This document shows positions 1 through 8,521 of a DNA stretch of 64,000 nt, piece by piece (the first letter of the stretch is position 1; every line of letters begins with the position of its first letter). The DNA is from Aminobacter carboxidus. Its GTDB lineage: Bacteria > Pseudomonadota > Alphaproteobacteria > Rhizobiales > Rhizobiaceae. The translations under genes and the position numbers were made by a program. The DNA is taken from assembly GCF_014863355.1 (NCBI RefSeq), contig NZ_JACZEP010000008.1:111543-175542 (forward strand). The letters are read 5' to 3'. A model generated the notes under the pieces. The model saw only the letters and a program-made list of their open reading frames with translations. It did not search any database and was not told where the DNA came from.

Positions 1-88
1 CTCGCTTCCCACCCATGGCCTACCTACATCTTTACAGTGCGTAAACCGTTAATATGCCGTCGCTTCGGGGAGTTGGCATGATATGGCG

Positions 89-163
89 CCGTCTGGGCGA
101 GGGGCACAAGGCGCAAGTCGATTGCGCCAGACGGACGCAAGCGCTGACTTGGCCGAAAGGCCA
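89..163 (+). promoter_or_regulatory. Structured leader upstream of azlC
   Basis: Bases 89-96 (CCGTCTGG) and 127-134 (CCAGACGG) are perfect inverted repeats, with a nested GCGCAA/TTGCGC pair at 111-116 and 122-127. A second hairpin, TGGCC-gaaa-GGCCA at 150-163, ends on the upstream candidate start codon of azlC. This could be a transcribed leader that controls azlCD, or a terminator of a gene to the left, although no T-tract follows. Function is inference. Confidence 0.35.
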
Positions 164-180
164 TGCTATGCGCGTTTTCG

Positions 181-927
181 ATGCCTGCTGATCCCGTATC
201 TTCATTGCCGAGCCTGTCGACACGCCGCCTCTGGTACCTCCGAGGCGTGCGGGCCGCCTTCTCGATCCCTGGCCTGATCCTCGCCAGCGCTTTCATCGGC
301 TTTGCCGGGCTCGCCAAGGAGGCGGGGCTAACGCTGGCGCAGACCGTTTTCATGGTCGGCATGGTCTGGGCGCTGCCGGCCAAGGTGGTGCTGATCGGCG
401 CCATCCTGTCTGGCGCTTCGCTGCCGGCAGCGGCTTTTGCAGTCGCGCTGTCGTCGATCCGGCTTACACCGATGGTTGTGGCGCTCGTGCCCGAATTGCG
501 TGGGCCAAAGACGCCGCGCTGGGTGCTCTATTTCCTGTCGCACTTCGTCGCCGTCACTTCCTGGGTGCTGGCGATGGAGCGGCTGCGCGGCATCCCGCGC
601 GAACTGCGCACCAGTTATTATGCCGGGCTCGGATCGACGCTTGTCCTGTTCAACATGCTGGTCACGGCGGTTGTCTATCTCGTCGCCGACAGCCTGCCAC
701 CAGCGGTCTCGGCGGCACTGTTCCTGCTCACGCCGATGTATTTCCTGACCTCGCTGTGGGGCTCGGCGCGCGAGCGGGCAGGGCATGTCGCGATGGTCCT
801 CGGGCTCATCCTCGGACCGCTTCTCCATCTCGTCGTACCCGGCTTCGACCTGCTCGGCGCCGGACTGATCGGTGGCGGGGCAGCCTTCGCCTGCCATCGC
901 CTGTCGCGCCGGAAGGCACCGGCATGA
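181..927 (+). CDS. azlC: AzlC family branched-chain amino acid export permease
   Basis: The product is a 248-residue, strongly hydrophobic inner-membrane protein. It has the AzlC-family N-terminal region (a GLILASAFIGFAGLAKEAG segment followed by successive membrane helices) and ends with a short basic tail. AzlC is the large subunit of AzlCD exporters, which move branched-chain amino acids or analogues out of the cell. The stop codon overlaps the start of azlD in an ATGA arrangement, as expected for a two-subunit exporter translated by coupling. The start is uncertain: ATG at 181 is chosen, but ATG at 163 is in frame and neither has a clear ribosome binding site. Substrate is not readable from sequence. 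Confidence 0.85.
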   Translation: MPADPVSSLPSLSTRRLWYLRGVRAAFSIPGLILASAFIGFAGLAKEAGLTLAQTVFMVGMVWALPAKVVLIGAILSGASLPAAAFAVALSSIRLTPMVVALVPELRGPKTPRWVLYFLSHFVAVTSWVLAMERLRGIPRELRTSYYAGLGSTLVLFNMLVTAVVYLVADSLPPAVSAALFLLTPMYFLTSLWGSARERAGHVAMVLGLILGPLLHLVVPGFDLLGAGLIGGGAAFACHRLSRRKAPA

Positions 928-1271
928 CCTTCGACGCAATCGACGCCTGGTGGTGGCCGTTCCTGTTCATCCTCGTCGGCGGGTGGCTCGCTACTGACGC
1001 CTGGCGCTTTCTCGGTGTCTATCTCGGCGACCGCCTCAGCGAGGATTCCGACCTGCTCGTGCTGGTCAGGGCGCTCGCCACCGCACTCGTCGCCGCCGTC
1101 ATCGGCAATCTGATCGTCTTCCCCAGCGGAGCGCTCGTCGATACGGCCCTCGCCTTGCGTATCGGCGCCGCCGGCGGCGGCTTTGCTGCCTATCTGCTCT
1201 TAGGACGGAAGATACTCGTGGGTATCGTCGCGGCCGAATTCATCTTGCTGGTCGGCTTGTGGATTAAGTGA
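924..1271 (+). CDS. azlD: AzlD domain protein, small subunit of AzlCD exporter
   Basis: A 115-residue membrane protein with about four hydrophobic segments, the usual size of AzlD. It starts inside the last codons of azlC (ATGA overlap) and follows it directly, so the two are almost certainly co-translated. AzlD partners AzlC in exporting branched-chain amino acids in the families studied. The protein begins with an unusual run of three tryptophans (residues 9-11). No further gene follows in the operon; the next stretch looks degraded. Confidence 0.85.
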   Translation: MTFDAIDAWWWPFLFILVGGWLATDAWRFLGVYLGDRLSEDSDLLVLVRALATALVAAVIGNLIVFPSGALVDTALALRIGAAGGGFAAYLLLGRKILVGIVAAEFILLVGLWIK

Positions 1272-1671
1272 GCCAGGAATGCGAGGCGGGCCACGTCACG
1301 CTCTAGTTCACGAAGCTGCTCGAAATTCTGCATGTCATATTCACGACAGCACAATTACCGAGGTCTATAGTCCCCAAGGGGTTGGGGGACCCGTAGTGGC
1401 TGAATTACAGGCAACAAGGGCAGCACTCCGGCAAGAAACTGACGCCTTGCTGGCCGTTAAAGGGTAGGCATTGTTGTGGCGTTTGTCGCCTGGAAGGTGG
1501 CGGATCAACTCGCCCTGGCTGCAGAAAGTCGGACACTGTAGAGGCCTTTGCGCGATTGGCGGTGGGTGCCATCACCTTTGTGGTCTGGCGGCTGGGCATG
1601 GCAGTCTACGATGCGTTCGGCAGGCGGGTTGCCCAGTCGACGTTATCGCCGACCTGAAGGCGCTGCGCCAG
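1272..1671. other. Gap between azlD and the HIT gene
   Basis: This 400-base stretch has no intact convincing gene. It contains a C/G-rich hairpin near 1369-1389 (GTCCCC...GGGGAC arms) and then a set of short coding-like segments in three successive frames (see the pseudogene entry). A possible 62-codon frame from 1279 to 1467 exists, but I cannot support it as a gene. No tRNA or clear promoter was seen. Confidence 0.5.
1396..1657 (+). pseudogene. Possible decayed small membrane-associated protein gene
   Basis: Three consecutive coding-like segments lie in different frames. The first, from GTG at 1396, is an amphipathic charged stretch ending at a TAG at 1465. The second is a frame reading GIVVAFVAWKVADQLALAAE, ending at a TAG near 1536. 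The third reads DTVEAFARLAVGAITFVVWR and onward to TGA at 1655. Joined by two frameshifts they would give roughly 85 residues of coiled-coil plus membrane segments. The protein is not recognised. It could also be chance in high-GC DNA. Confidence 0.3.
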
Positions 1672-2106
1672 TTACGCACCCGCCAGCGCAGCCCTGATCT
1701 TCTCCGCATTGGCCGCCAACACCTCAGGCTTCTCCATCACCGCGGCATGCCCCTTGGGAGCGACGCCTTCAAAGCGTGGGACGATGTGGACGTGGAGATG
1801 GAACACAGTCTGGCCGGCCGCTGCCTCGTTGAACTGCGAAATCACGATGCCGTCGGCATCAAAGGCTTGCTGCGCGGCTCGTGCCACCTTCTGGACTGCA
1901 GAAAACAGCTTGGCGAATGTTGCTGGCGCGGCGTCGAGGAGGTTGCGCGACGGCGTCTTGGGGACAACGAGCGTATGCCCGGTGCTCTGCGGCATCACAT
2001 CCATGAACGCAACCACGGCGTCGTCTTCGTAGACCCGATGCGCGGGAATCTCGCCGCGCAGGATCTTGGCGAAGATGTTGTTTGGATCGTAAGCGGCGCT
2101 CGACAT
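1672..2106 (-). CDS. HIT family nucleotide hydrolase
   Basis: The 144-residue product is a histidine-triad protein of the HINT type, a soluble purine nucleoside phosphoramidase-like hydrolase. The active-site triad H-x-H-x-H is visible at H103, H105 and H107, followed by IVPR. The N-terminal block IFAKILRGEIPAHRVYEDD (11-29) and STGHTLVVPK are typical of the family, and length is normal. It stands alone on the minus strand, divergent from the SMR pump gene. The physiological substrate of bacterial HIT proteins is generally unclear. Confidence 0.93.
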   Translation of the reverse strand: MSSAAYDPNNIFAKILRGEIPAHRVYEDDAVVAFMDVMPQSTGHTLVVPKTPSRNLLDAAPATFAKLFSAVQKVARAAQQAFDADGIVISQFNEAAAGQTVFHLHVHIVPRFEGVAPKGHAAVMEKPEVLAANAEKIRAALAGA

Positions 2107-2194
2107 GGCCTATCCCGTTTGCTGCGATTTCGTGGTGGATGTTTCGGCGCTGGCAGGCGGAACGTCAAGCTGCGGAAGGCCGTAAGGAGCAAAG

Positions 2195-2524
2195 TTGAAC
2201 TACATCTATCTGATCGTGGCGGTGGCCTTCGAGGTCGTCGCGACCTCCGCGCTGAAGGAAACCAATGGCTTCACGCGGCTATGGCCGTCGGTCATCGCGC
2301 TCGCTGGCTATGCCTGCGCGTTCTACTTCCTGTCGCTGGTGCTGCGCCAGGTGCCGGTCGGCATCGTCTACGCCATGTGGTGTGGCGCCGGAATCGTTTT
2401 CATCACGGCGATTGCCTGGATCTGGTTTCGTCAGGCGCTCGATCTGCCCGCGTTGATCGGAATCGGGCTGATCATGGCTGGTGTCATGGTGATCAACCTG
2501 TTCTCGAAATCGATTGTCCATTGA
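2195..2524 (+). CDS. Small multidrug resistance (EmrE/QacE-like) efflux protein
   Basis: A 109-residue protein with four membrane helices, closely resembling EmrE along its length. The essential membrane glutamate is E13 (EmrE Glu14), and Y59, W62, G64 and G66 match the substrate-pathway residues of EmrE. SMR proteins are proton-coupled antiporters for quaternary ammonium compounds or related cations; the LDLPALIG and VINL segments also match EmrE rather than SugE/Gdx. The start is a TTG at 2195, supported by an AAGGAG ribosome binding site at 2184-2189. Substrates cannot be assigned. Confidence 0.9.
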   Translation: MNYIYLIVAVAFEVVATSALKETNGFTRLWPSVIALAGYACAFYFLSLVLRQVPVGIVYAMWCGAGIVFITAIAWIWFRQALDLPALIGIGLIMAGVMVINLFSKSIVH

Positions 2525-2527
2525 AGC

Positions 2528-3733
2528 TCAGTCGCGCCTGAACGGGCCGTGCTCCTCGAGATATTCGCCGATCTGGGCGACCTCCCGACGCTCGCGCTCG
2601 AGATACTCGGCGACCGCCCGGCGCAGGCCGGGGTGTACGATGTAGTGTGCTGATTGGGTCGTGACCGGGCGATAGCCGCGCGCCAGCTTGTGCTCGCCTT
2701 GAGCGCCTGCCTCCACGACCCTGAGCTTGCGTTCGATGGCGAAGTCGATGGCCTGATGGTAGCAGACCTCGAAATGCAGGAAGGGGTGATCCTCGATGCA
2801 GCCCCAGTTGCGGCCGTAAAGCGTGTCCGAGCCGATGAAGTTGATCGCGCCAGCGATGTAGCGCCCGCCGCGCCTAGCCATGACCAGCAGCACGTCGTCG
2901 GCCATGCGTTCGCCGATCAGCGAGAAAAACGTCCTGGTCAGATAGGGTCTGCCCCATTTGCGGCCGCCGGTGTCCATGTAGAAGGCGAAGAAGTCGTCCC
3001 AGTGCGCTTCGGTGATGTCCTTGCCAGTCAGGCGCTCGATCGAAATGCCGTCCGCCAGTGCCTCGCGCCGCTCCTTCTTCAGTGCCTTGCGCTTGCGCGA
3101 GGCAAGGGTGCAGAGGAAATCGTCATAGCTGCCGAAGCCTTCGTTGAAGAAGTGGAATTGCTGGTCAGTGCGGCGCAGGAACCCTGTGCCTTGGAGGATG
3201 TCGACTTCGTCGGCCTCGGCGAAGGTGACATGCGCTGATGACACGCCGACGCCTTCGGCGACGCTGCGCAGCGCCGTTGCCAGCGCCGCCTTTGTCGCAG
3301 GTGCCGTGGCGCCCGGAACAGCCAGCAGGCGAGGGCCGGTCGCCGGCGTGAACGGTATCGAGGCCTGGAGCTTGGGATAGTAGCGTCCACCGGCGCGTTC
3401 GAAGGCGTCGGCCCAGCCGTGGTCGAAGACGTATTCGCCTTGGCTATGCGATTTGGCGTAGCAGGCAAGCGCACCGAGAAAGGTGCCATCGGCCGTCTCC
3501 AGTCGGAGGTGGTGACCTTGCCAGCCGGTCTTGCGAACGGCGCAGCCGGACTCCTCAAGAATGCTCAGAAAATCAAATGAAATGAAAGGGTTGTAGGACG
3601 ATCCTGCATTGGCTCTGGATGTCCCTGAGAGGGCGTTCCAGTCGTCGCGGCCGAACTCGCTGATGCTTGAGACGACGCGGACGGCATAACCGCCATCCGC
3701 ACTCGTCGCCCCGACATCGCTCGCATTGCTCAT
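2528..3733 (-). CDS. FemAB-like / DUF482 GNAT-fold protein
   Basis: A 401-residue protein of the FemAB-like (DUF482) group, which adopts a double GNAT fold and is linked to aminoacyl or peptidoglycan-type transfer by similarity only. Recognisable segments are SSYNPFISFDFL near residue 45, YPKLQASIPFTPATGPRLL in the middle, and a C-terminal FEVCYHQAIDFAIE...VEAGAQGEHKLARGY block that is characteristic of this family. It is convergent with the SMR gene (3-base gap) and followed upstream by the glycerophosphodiesterase gene. The biochemical role is unproven. Confidence 0.85.
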   Translation of the reverse strand: MSNASDVGATSADGGYAVRVVSSISEFGRDDWNALSGTSRANAGSSYNPFISFDFLSILEESGCAVRKTGWQGHHLRLETADGTFLGALACYAKSHSQGEYVFDHGWADAFERAGGRYYPKLQASIPFTPATGPRLLAVPGATAPATKAALATALRSVAEGVGVSSAHVTFAEADEVDILQGTGFLRRTDQQFHFFNEGFGSYDDFLCTLASRKRKALKKERREALADGISIERLTGKDITEAHWDDFFAFYMDTGGRKWGRPYLTRTFFSLIGERMADDVLLVMARRGGRYIAGAINFIGSDTLYGRNWGCIEDHPFLHFEVCYHQAIDFAIERKLRVVEAGAQGEHKLARGYRPVTTQSAHYIVHPGLRRAVAEYLERERREVAQIGEYLEEHGPFRRD

Positions 3734-3771
3734 GCGTTGTTACTTACGCTCGATAACAGCCGTTGCAAGGG

Positions 3772-4500
3772 TCAGGCCACCACCACGGCATCGGGATCGA
3801 AGCCTTCAAAGGTCATCTGGTCGGCTTGCGCAAAGGTCGTGCGCACGGCTTCCTGGTCGCGCACCGTCCAGGTGATGACGGGCATGGCGAGTTTGTCACG
3901 CACAAAGCTGACAAACCTGTTCGGCAGGTGCGTGACGGAGTACGACACAAACGAGATGCCGTGCGCCAGCATCGAAAAATGCGCTTCGAGCTCGTGATCC
4001 AGATCACCCCAGGCGGTCAGTCCGGCCGGAATGCCAGGCGCGTGGCGGGAGAAGTCGCGGATCAGCCAGTGATCGAACGACATGATCGCCACCTTGCCCT
4101 TGTAGTTGCGCAAGGCGGCGGCCACCCGTTCGACCAGTTCGCCGTCATGTCCGGGAATGCCCTTGAGCTCGATGACCAGCGGCACGCGTCCGTCGACCAG
4201 TTTGAGCATTTCGGCAAGGGTAGGCACGTGATCGGCGGTGCCGCCGACGCGAAGTGCCGCAAGTTCGCGTGTCGTACGCTGCCAGATGAAGCCATCCGTG
4301 CCGGTCAGCCGGTTGAGGACGTCGTCATGAAACACGGCGACGTCGCCGTTGGCGGTCAGATGCACGTCGCATTCGATGGCGTAGCCGCGCTGGGCCGCCC
4401 GCTCGAAAGCGGACAGCGTGTTTTCCCAGCATGTCTTGTTGAGGTCATGCAGGCCGCGATGGGCGATAGGGCGGGCGGTCAGCCAAGCAAGGTCGGTCAT
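3772..4500 (-). CDS. ugpQ: Glycerophosphodiester phosphodiesterase
   Basis: The 242-residue product has the GDPD TIM-barrel signature: H14-R15-G16, E26-N27, metal ligands E43 and D45, and H58-D59 (FHDD). It hydrolyses glycerophosphodiesters to glycerol-3-phosphate and an alcohol. There is no signal peptide, so it is cytoplasmic like UgpQ rather than periplasmic like GlpQ. An upstream GTG at 4512 would overlap the ridA stop by GTGA and add four residues; ATG at 4500 is chosen but either is possible. It is probably co-transcribed with the RidA-like gene. The symbol is by similarity; no ugp transporter genes are nearby. Confidence 0.85.
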   Translation of the reverse strand: MTDLAWLTARPIAHRGLHDLNKTCWENTLSAFERAAQRGYAIECDVHLTANGDVAVFHDDVLNRLTGTDGFIWQRTTRELAALRVGGTADHVPTLAEMLKLVDGRVPLVIELKGIPGHDGELVERVAAALRNYKGKVAIMSFDHWLIRDFSRHAPGIPAGLTAWGDLDHELEAHFSMLAHGISFVSYSVTHLPNRFVSFVRDKLAMPVITWTVRDQEAVRTTFAQADQMTFEGFDPDAVVVA

Positions 4501-4508
4501 GGAGACGC

Positions 4509-4973
4509 TCACTCGTGCTCGATGATGGCTTCGATCTCGACTGCGGCATTCAGCGGCAGCGAAGCGACGCCGACGGCCGAGCGCGCATGCTTGCCGCGTT
4601 CGCCGAGTGCTGCGACCAGGAAGTCGGATGCGCCGTTGGCGACAAGGTGCTGCTCGGTGAAGTCGGATGACGAGGCGACAAAGACGCTGATCTTGACGAT
4701 GCGCTTGATCTTTTCGAGGTCGCCAAGCGCAGCCTTGGCCTGGGCCAGGATGTTGACGGCGCACTGCCTGGCAGCTTCCTTGCCGCCTTCGACGTCGACG
4801 TCACGGCCGAGCAGGCCGGTGGCGATGAGCTTGCCATCCTTGAGCGGCAACTGGCCGGCGGTGAAGACGAGATTGCCTGATGCCATGAACGGCACGTAGT
4901 TGGCAGCGGGGGCAGCGGCTGCGGGCAAGGTGATGCCAAGATCGCTTAGCCGCTTTTCGATTGTTTCGCCCAT
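4509..4973 (-). CDS. RidA/YjgF-YER057c-UK114 family protein
   Basis: A 154-residue member of the Rid family, longer than canonical RidA (about 128 residues) and closer to the YjgF-like-1 subgroup. The key arginine of deaminase-competent members is present as R131 in HARSAVGVASLPLNAAVEIEA. RidA proteins hydrolyse reactive enamine/imine intermediates made by PLP enzymes; activity of this subgroup is less certain. It is translated from a 4973 ATG just upstream of the glycerophosphodiesterase gene and divergent from eipB. Confidence 0.88.
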   Translation of the reverse strand: MGETIEKRLSDLGITLPAAAAPAANYVPFMASGNLVFTAGQLPLKDGKLIATGLLGRDVDVEGGKEAARQCAVNILAQAKAALGDLEKIKRIVKISVFVASSSDFTEQHLVANGASDFLVAALGERGKHARSAVGVASLPLNAAVEIEAIIEHE

Positions 4974-5116
4974 CGTCTTTCCTTATCTCTGAGTCTCGGG
5001 TGGCGGGTGAGGCTGCGCCGAAACTGCTATGTTTGCCTCGCTTCCGCCACGACTTTTTTTAAGGTGGACCATCATTCAAGGCGGCTGGTCATGGCCGCGC
5101 CGATCGGAGCCAGTGT

Positions 5117-5944
5117 ATGCGCGCAAAGCGCCTTGTCCTTCTTGCCACCCTGTCCACCATGCTGCTGCCATTGGCCCCGGCTCTCGCGGCTCCCGTGCTT
5201 GCGCCGCATCGCGCAGTCTACGATCTGGTACTCGACCAGGCTTCCGACCGGTCGGGAATAACCGGGCTTTCCGGCCGCATGGTCTATGAATTCAACGGCT
5301 CCGCCTGCGAGGGATATACGGTCAAGTTCCGCTTCGTGACGCAGATCGCCACCAACGAGAACACGCGGCTGACCGACCAGCAGACGACTACCTTCGAGGA
5401 TGGCGAGGGCAAGAGCTTCTCCTTCGTCACAAAGTCCTTCGTCGACCAGAATCTCGACCGCGAGGTCAAGGGCACTGCGACGCGCGAAGCCAACGGGCTC
5501 AAGGTTGCTTTGGAAAAGCCTGAGGCGGGTTCGGTCGACCTCGCCAAGACTCAGTTCCCGACCCAGCACCTCGTCGAGCTGATCGACAAGGCGGAGAAGG
5601 GCGAGACCTTTTATGAAACAAGTCTGTTCGACGGCTCCGAGGATGCCGACAAGGTGATGACCACCACCGTCATCGTCGGCAAGAAGAGCGAGGCGCCCGA
5701 GACCGATCCGGAGCGTCCCGCGCTCGCGGCACTTGCCAAGGACAAGTACTGGCCGGTCGACATCGCCTATTTCGACGAGAGCAAGGGCGGCGGCGAAGAA
5801 GTGCCGGAGTACCGCATCAGCTTCAAGCTGCACGAAAATGGCCTGACACGCGACCTGGTGATGGATTACGGCGACTTCTCGATGACAGGCAAGCTGGTCA
5901 ATCTGTCGCTGTTTCCGGTGCCGCAAGGCGAATGCAAGCCGTAG
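5117..5944 (+). CDS. eipB: EipB-like periplasmic cell-envelope integrity protein (DUF1849)
   Basis: A 275-residue secreted protein with a signal peptide ending near residue 24 (ALA|AP). It matches the DUF1849/EipB family, whose Brucella member is a periplasmic beta-spiral protein needed for envelope integrity. The two family cysteines are present as C64 and C273 and should form the disulfide described for EipB. The segments HRAVYDLVLD (31-40), YEFNGSACEGYT and the C-terminal LVNLSLFPVPQGECKP are family hallmarks. It is followed six bases later by a DUF4031 gene. Function is by homology. Confidence 0.9.
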   Translation: MRAKRLVLLATLSTMLLPLAPALAAPVLAPHRAVYDLVLDQASDRSGITGLSGRMVYEFNGSACEGYTVKFRFVTQIATNENTRLTDQQTTTFEDGEGKSFSFVTKSFVDQNLDREVKGTATREANGLKVALEKPEAGSVDLAKTQFPTQHLVELIDKAEKGETFYETSLFDGSEDADKVMTTTVIVGKKSEAPETDPERPALAALAKDKYWPVDIAYFDESKGGGEEVPEYRISFKLHENGLTRDLVMDYGDFSMTGKLVNLSLFPVPQGECKP

Positions 5945-5950
5945 GCTGCA

Positions 5951-6292
5951 ATGGCGGTCTATGTCGACGCGGCAATCTGGAAGTGGGTGGGCCATCGCTG
6001 GTGCCACCTGCTTGCCGACGACACCGACGAGTTGCATCGCTTCGCCGCCCAGTTGGGCCTGAAGCGTTCGTCCTATCAGGGGCCGCCCAAGACATCGGCG
6101 CCGCATTACGACATCACCGGGTTCGAGCGCGATCGTGCCGTGCGTCTGGGTGCGATCGAATGCAGCCGCGACGAGATCGTGGCCGTGTTTCGCCGCGTGC
6201 GCGTGCGCAACTTCAAGCGCCGGGAGCCCAAGGTTGTAGAGGATCCGGTGGAGCAGGAGCCTGGCATGTCGCGCTGGGCTGCCGGCAGTTGA
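5951..6292 (+). CDS. DUF4031 domain protein
   Basis: A 113-residue soluble protein matching DUF4031: it begins MAVYVDAAIWKWVGHRWCHL, continues with LHRFAAQLGL and SYQGPPKTSAPHYDI, and ends in a basic region with a variable tail. No function is established for the family. The W-x-H/HLLADD pattern and the HYD motif suggest a small nuclease- or hydrolase-like fold, but that is speculation. It starts 6 bases after the eipB stop and is likely co-transcribed with it. Confidence 0.82.
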   Translation: MAVYVDAAIWKWVGHRWCHLLADDTDELHRFAAQLGLKRSSYQGPPKTSAPHYDITGFERDRAVRLGAIECSRDEIVAVFRRVRVRNFKRREPKVVEDPVEQEPGMSRWAAGS

Positions 6293-6589
6293 CCCCCTCA
6301 TCTCAAGCGTAGGGAATCGCTGCCGACGATCCTGCAGCCGGGTTGCGGAAATGCCGCGCCTGGAGGCTTCCGGTGAAGAGCTGAAGCGCAGAAAGCCTCG
6401 TTTTCCGCGGTAATCAAGCCAGTCACGGGGTTGCGCTCACCAGCCAATACGTCTATATGCCGCCGCATTCCACACACGGACTTCGGTTTCTGCCCGGGAG
6501 AAATCCGGCTGAGACCCCCCGGTGGCGTTTAGAGCAATATCGCTAGAAGCGTCATGGTCCGTGGAGGCTAACCGGATAAGGAAATAACG
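6293..6589. other. Intergenic region before rpsB
   Basis: These 297 bases hold no gene. The right half carries a good sigma-70 type promoter (6431-6459) and an untranslated leader of about 120 bases for rpsB. In the left half I see no terminator with a T-tract and nothing else I can name. Confidence 0.6.
6431..6459 (+). promoter_or_regulatory. Predicted housekeeping promoter of rpsB-tsf
   Basis: TTGCGC at 6431-6436 and TATATG at 6454-6459 are separated by exactly 17 bases. The position, about 130 bases before the rpsB start, suits a ribosomal protein operon promoter. Inference from pattern only. Confidence 0.55.
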
Positions 6590-7372
6590 ATGGCACTGCC
6601 TGATTTCAGCATGCGCCAGCTTCTCGAAGCTGGTTCTCACTTCGGCCACCAGACCCACCGCTGGAACCCGAAGATGGCGCCCTACATCTATGGCGCCCGC
6701 AACAACATCCACATCATCGACCTCAGCCAGACCGTGCCGCTGCTGCACCAGGCGCTGAAGCAGATCTCGGACACCGTTTCGCGCGGCGGCCGTGTTCTGT
6801 TCGTCGGCACCAAGCGTCAGGCTTCGGATATCGTTGCTGACGCTGCTCAGCGTTCGGCTCAGTACTACGTCAACTCGCGTTGGCTCGGCGGCATGCTGAC
6901 CAACTGGAAGACGATCTCGAATTCGATCCAGCGCCTGCGCAAGCTCGACGAGCTGCTCGCTGGCGAAGCCCACGGCTTCACCAAGAAGGAGCGCCTGAAC
7001 CTCGAGCGTGAGCGCGAGAAGCTGGACAAGGCCCTCGGCGGCATCAAGGATATGGGCTCGACGCCGGACCTGATGTTCGTCATCGACACCAATAAGGAAG
7101 CCATCGCCATCCAGGAAGCCAAGCGTCTTGGCATTCCGGTTGTCGCGATCATCGACTCCAACTGCGATCCGGACAAGATCGACTTCCCGATCCCCGGCAA
7201 CGACGACGCTGCCCGCGCCATCCAGCTCTATTGCGATCTGGTTGCCAAGGCTGCGATCGACGGCATCGCCCGCCAGCAGGGCGCGCTCGGTGTCGACATC
7301 GGCGCGTCGGCTGAAGTTCCGGTTGAGCCTGCGCTCGACGCGGCTCCGACGACTGAAACGCCCCAGGCGTAA
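6590..7372 (+). CDS. rpsB: 30S ribosomal protein S2
   Basis: The 260-residue protein is S2 along its full length, with the family signatures [19 protein letters not shown] near the N-terminus and [19 protein letters not shown] / [14 protein letters not shown] in the middle. S2 binds late in 30S assembly and is needed for S1 recruitment in bacteria. The ATG at 6590 has an AAGGAA binding site. The C-terminus carries a short acidic, proline-containing extension typical of rhizobial S2. It opens the rpsB-tsf-pyrH-frr-uppS-cdsA cluster, with a hairpin before tsf. Confidence 0.98.
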   Translation: MALPDFSMRQLLEAGSHFGHQTHRWNPKMAPYIYGARNNIHIIDLSQTVPLLHQALKQISDTVSRGGRVLFVGTKRQASDIVADAAQRSAQYYVNSRWLGGMLTNWKTISNSIQRLRKLDELLAGEAHGFTKKERLNLEREREKLDKALGGIKDMGSTPDLMFVIDTNKEAIAIQEAKRLGIPVVAIIDSNCDPDKIDFPIPGNDDAARAIQLYCDLVAKAAIDGIARQQGALGVDIGASAEVPVEPALDAAPTTETPQA

Positions 7373-7376
7373 TCGC

Positions 7377-7404
7377 GAAGGCCGGGCAACCGGCCTTCCT
7401 TTTC
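7377..7404 (+). terminator. Hairpin terminator/attenuator between rpsB and tsf
   Basis: A perfect 9-bp stem, GAAGGCCGG (7377-7385) and CCGGCCTTC (7390-7398), closes a GCAA tetraloop and is followed by CTTTTC. It lies five bases after the rpsB stop. Partial termination here would make tsf less transcribed than rpsB. Confidence 0.7.
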
Positions 7405-7490
7405 AGGATTGGGCGCAATGAGCGCCGGCGTTCGGCGCATCATCGAACCCTCGGTGGTGCGTTCGCGCATTTTGAAGCAAAGAGGCCACA

Positions 7491-8411
7491 ATGAGCATTT
7501 CGGCAGCACAGGTTAAAGAACTCCGCGAACTCTCGGGCGCGGGCATGATGGATTGCAAGGCGGCTCTCACCGAGACCGGCGGCGACATGGAAGCTGCGGT
7601 CGACTGGCTGCGCAAGAAGGGTATCTCCAAGGCCGACAAGAAGGCCAGCCGCACCGCGGCCGAGGGCTTGGTCGGCGTTGATGCCGGCGTGCGCGAAGCC
7701 GTCGTCGTCGAAGTCAACTCGGAAACCGACTTCGTTGCCCGCAATGCGGCCTTCCAGGAAATCGTCGGCAACGTTGCCAAGGTCGCTCTGGCCTATGGCG
7801 ACACCGAAGCTGTTGCTGCTGCGAAGTATCCGGGTTCGGACAAGACCGTCGCCGACACCATCAAGGACGCTGTCGGCACCATCGGCGAAAACATGAGCTT
7901 CCGCCGTTCGGTCAAGCTTTCGGTTTCCGAAGGCGTCGTTGCGACCTACGTCCACAACGCGGTTGCCGACAACCTCGGCAAGCTTGGCGTTCTGGTTGCG
8001 ATCGAGACCGCTGGCGATCACAATGCCGCCCGCGCCTTCGCACGCCAGGTTGCCATGCACGTTGCAGCGACCAACCCGCTGGCATTGACGCCTGACGAAG
8101 TCGACGCTTCGGCTGTCGAGCGTGAAAAGGCGATCTTCGCCGACCAGGCGCGTCAGTCGGGCAAGCCGGAAAACATCATCGAAAAGATGGTCGAAGGCCG
8201 CATGCGCAAGTTCTACGAAGAAGTCGTGCTGCTGAAGCAGGCTTTCGTGCTCAACCCCGACCTGACGGTCGAGGCGGCACTGAAGGACGCCGAAAAGCAG
8301 ATCGGCGCGCCGGCCAAGATCAGCGGCTACGTTCGCTTCGCGCTCGGTGAAGGCATCGAGAAGGAAGAAAGCGATTTCGCAGCTGAGGTTGCGGCAGCCG
8401 TCAAGGGCTAA
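7491..8411 (+). CDS. tsf: Translation elongation factor Ts
   Basis: The 306-residue product is EF-Ts, the nucleotide exchange factor that regenerates EF-Tu-GTP. The N-terminal UBA-like module ([25 protein letters not shown]) and the motif [12 protein letters not shown] near residue 78 are unmistakable. Length is normal. The ATG at 7491 follows an AGAGG ribosome binding site. It sits between two hairpins, one after rpsB and one before pyrH. Confidence 0.98.
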   Translation: MSISAAQVKELRELSGAGMMDCKAALTETGGDMEAAVDWLRKKGISKADKKASRTAAEGLVGVDAGVREAVVVEVNSETDFVARNAAFQEIVGNVAKVALAYGDTEAVAAAKYPGSDKTVADTIKDAVGTIGENMSFRRSVKLSVSEGVVATYVHNAVADNLGKLGVLVAIETAGDHNAARAFARQVAMHVAATNPLALTPDEVDASAVEREKAIFADQARQSGKPENIIEKMVEGRMRKFYEEVVLLKQAFVLNPDLTVEAALKDAEKQIGAPAKISGYVRFALGEGIEKEESDFAAEVAAAVKG

Positions 8412-8447
8412 AAAGTAGCGCTGCATCAAGCGCTTCCTGAGGATAGC

Positions 8448-8481
8448 CGAAGGGCGCCGCGTGACATCGCGGCGCCCTTCG
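8448..8481 (+). terminator. Strong hairpin between tsf and pyrH
   Basis: A perfect 14-bp GC-rich stem, CGAAGGGCGCCGCG (8448-8461) and its complement (8468-8481), closes the loop TGACAT. The following bases are TGTATC rather than a clean T-tract, so it could be a terminator, an attenuator or an mRNA-stabilising 3' end for tsf. Confidence 0.6.
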
Positions 8482-8521
8482 TGTATCGGAACTGCGATCT
8501 TTCAACAGCCGTGAGGAACTC

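Noticed and set aside
2171..2197. GGAAC-N17-CGTA before the SMR gene as an EcfG promoter
   Set aside because: The -10 would lie about ten bases before the TTG start and overlap the ribosome binding site; likely chance.
1471..2541. 356-residue plus-strand open frame
   Set aside because: It runs antisense over the HIT gene and out of frame through the SMR gene; both of those have clear family motifs.
8489..8514. GGAAC-N17-CGTG before pyrH as an EcfG promoter
   Set aside because: The -10 is off consensus and too close to the pyrH start; pyrH is an essential gene in a cluster with its own upstream promoter.
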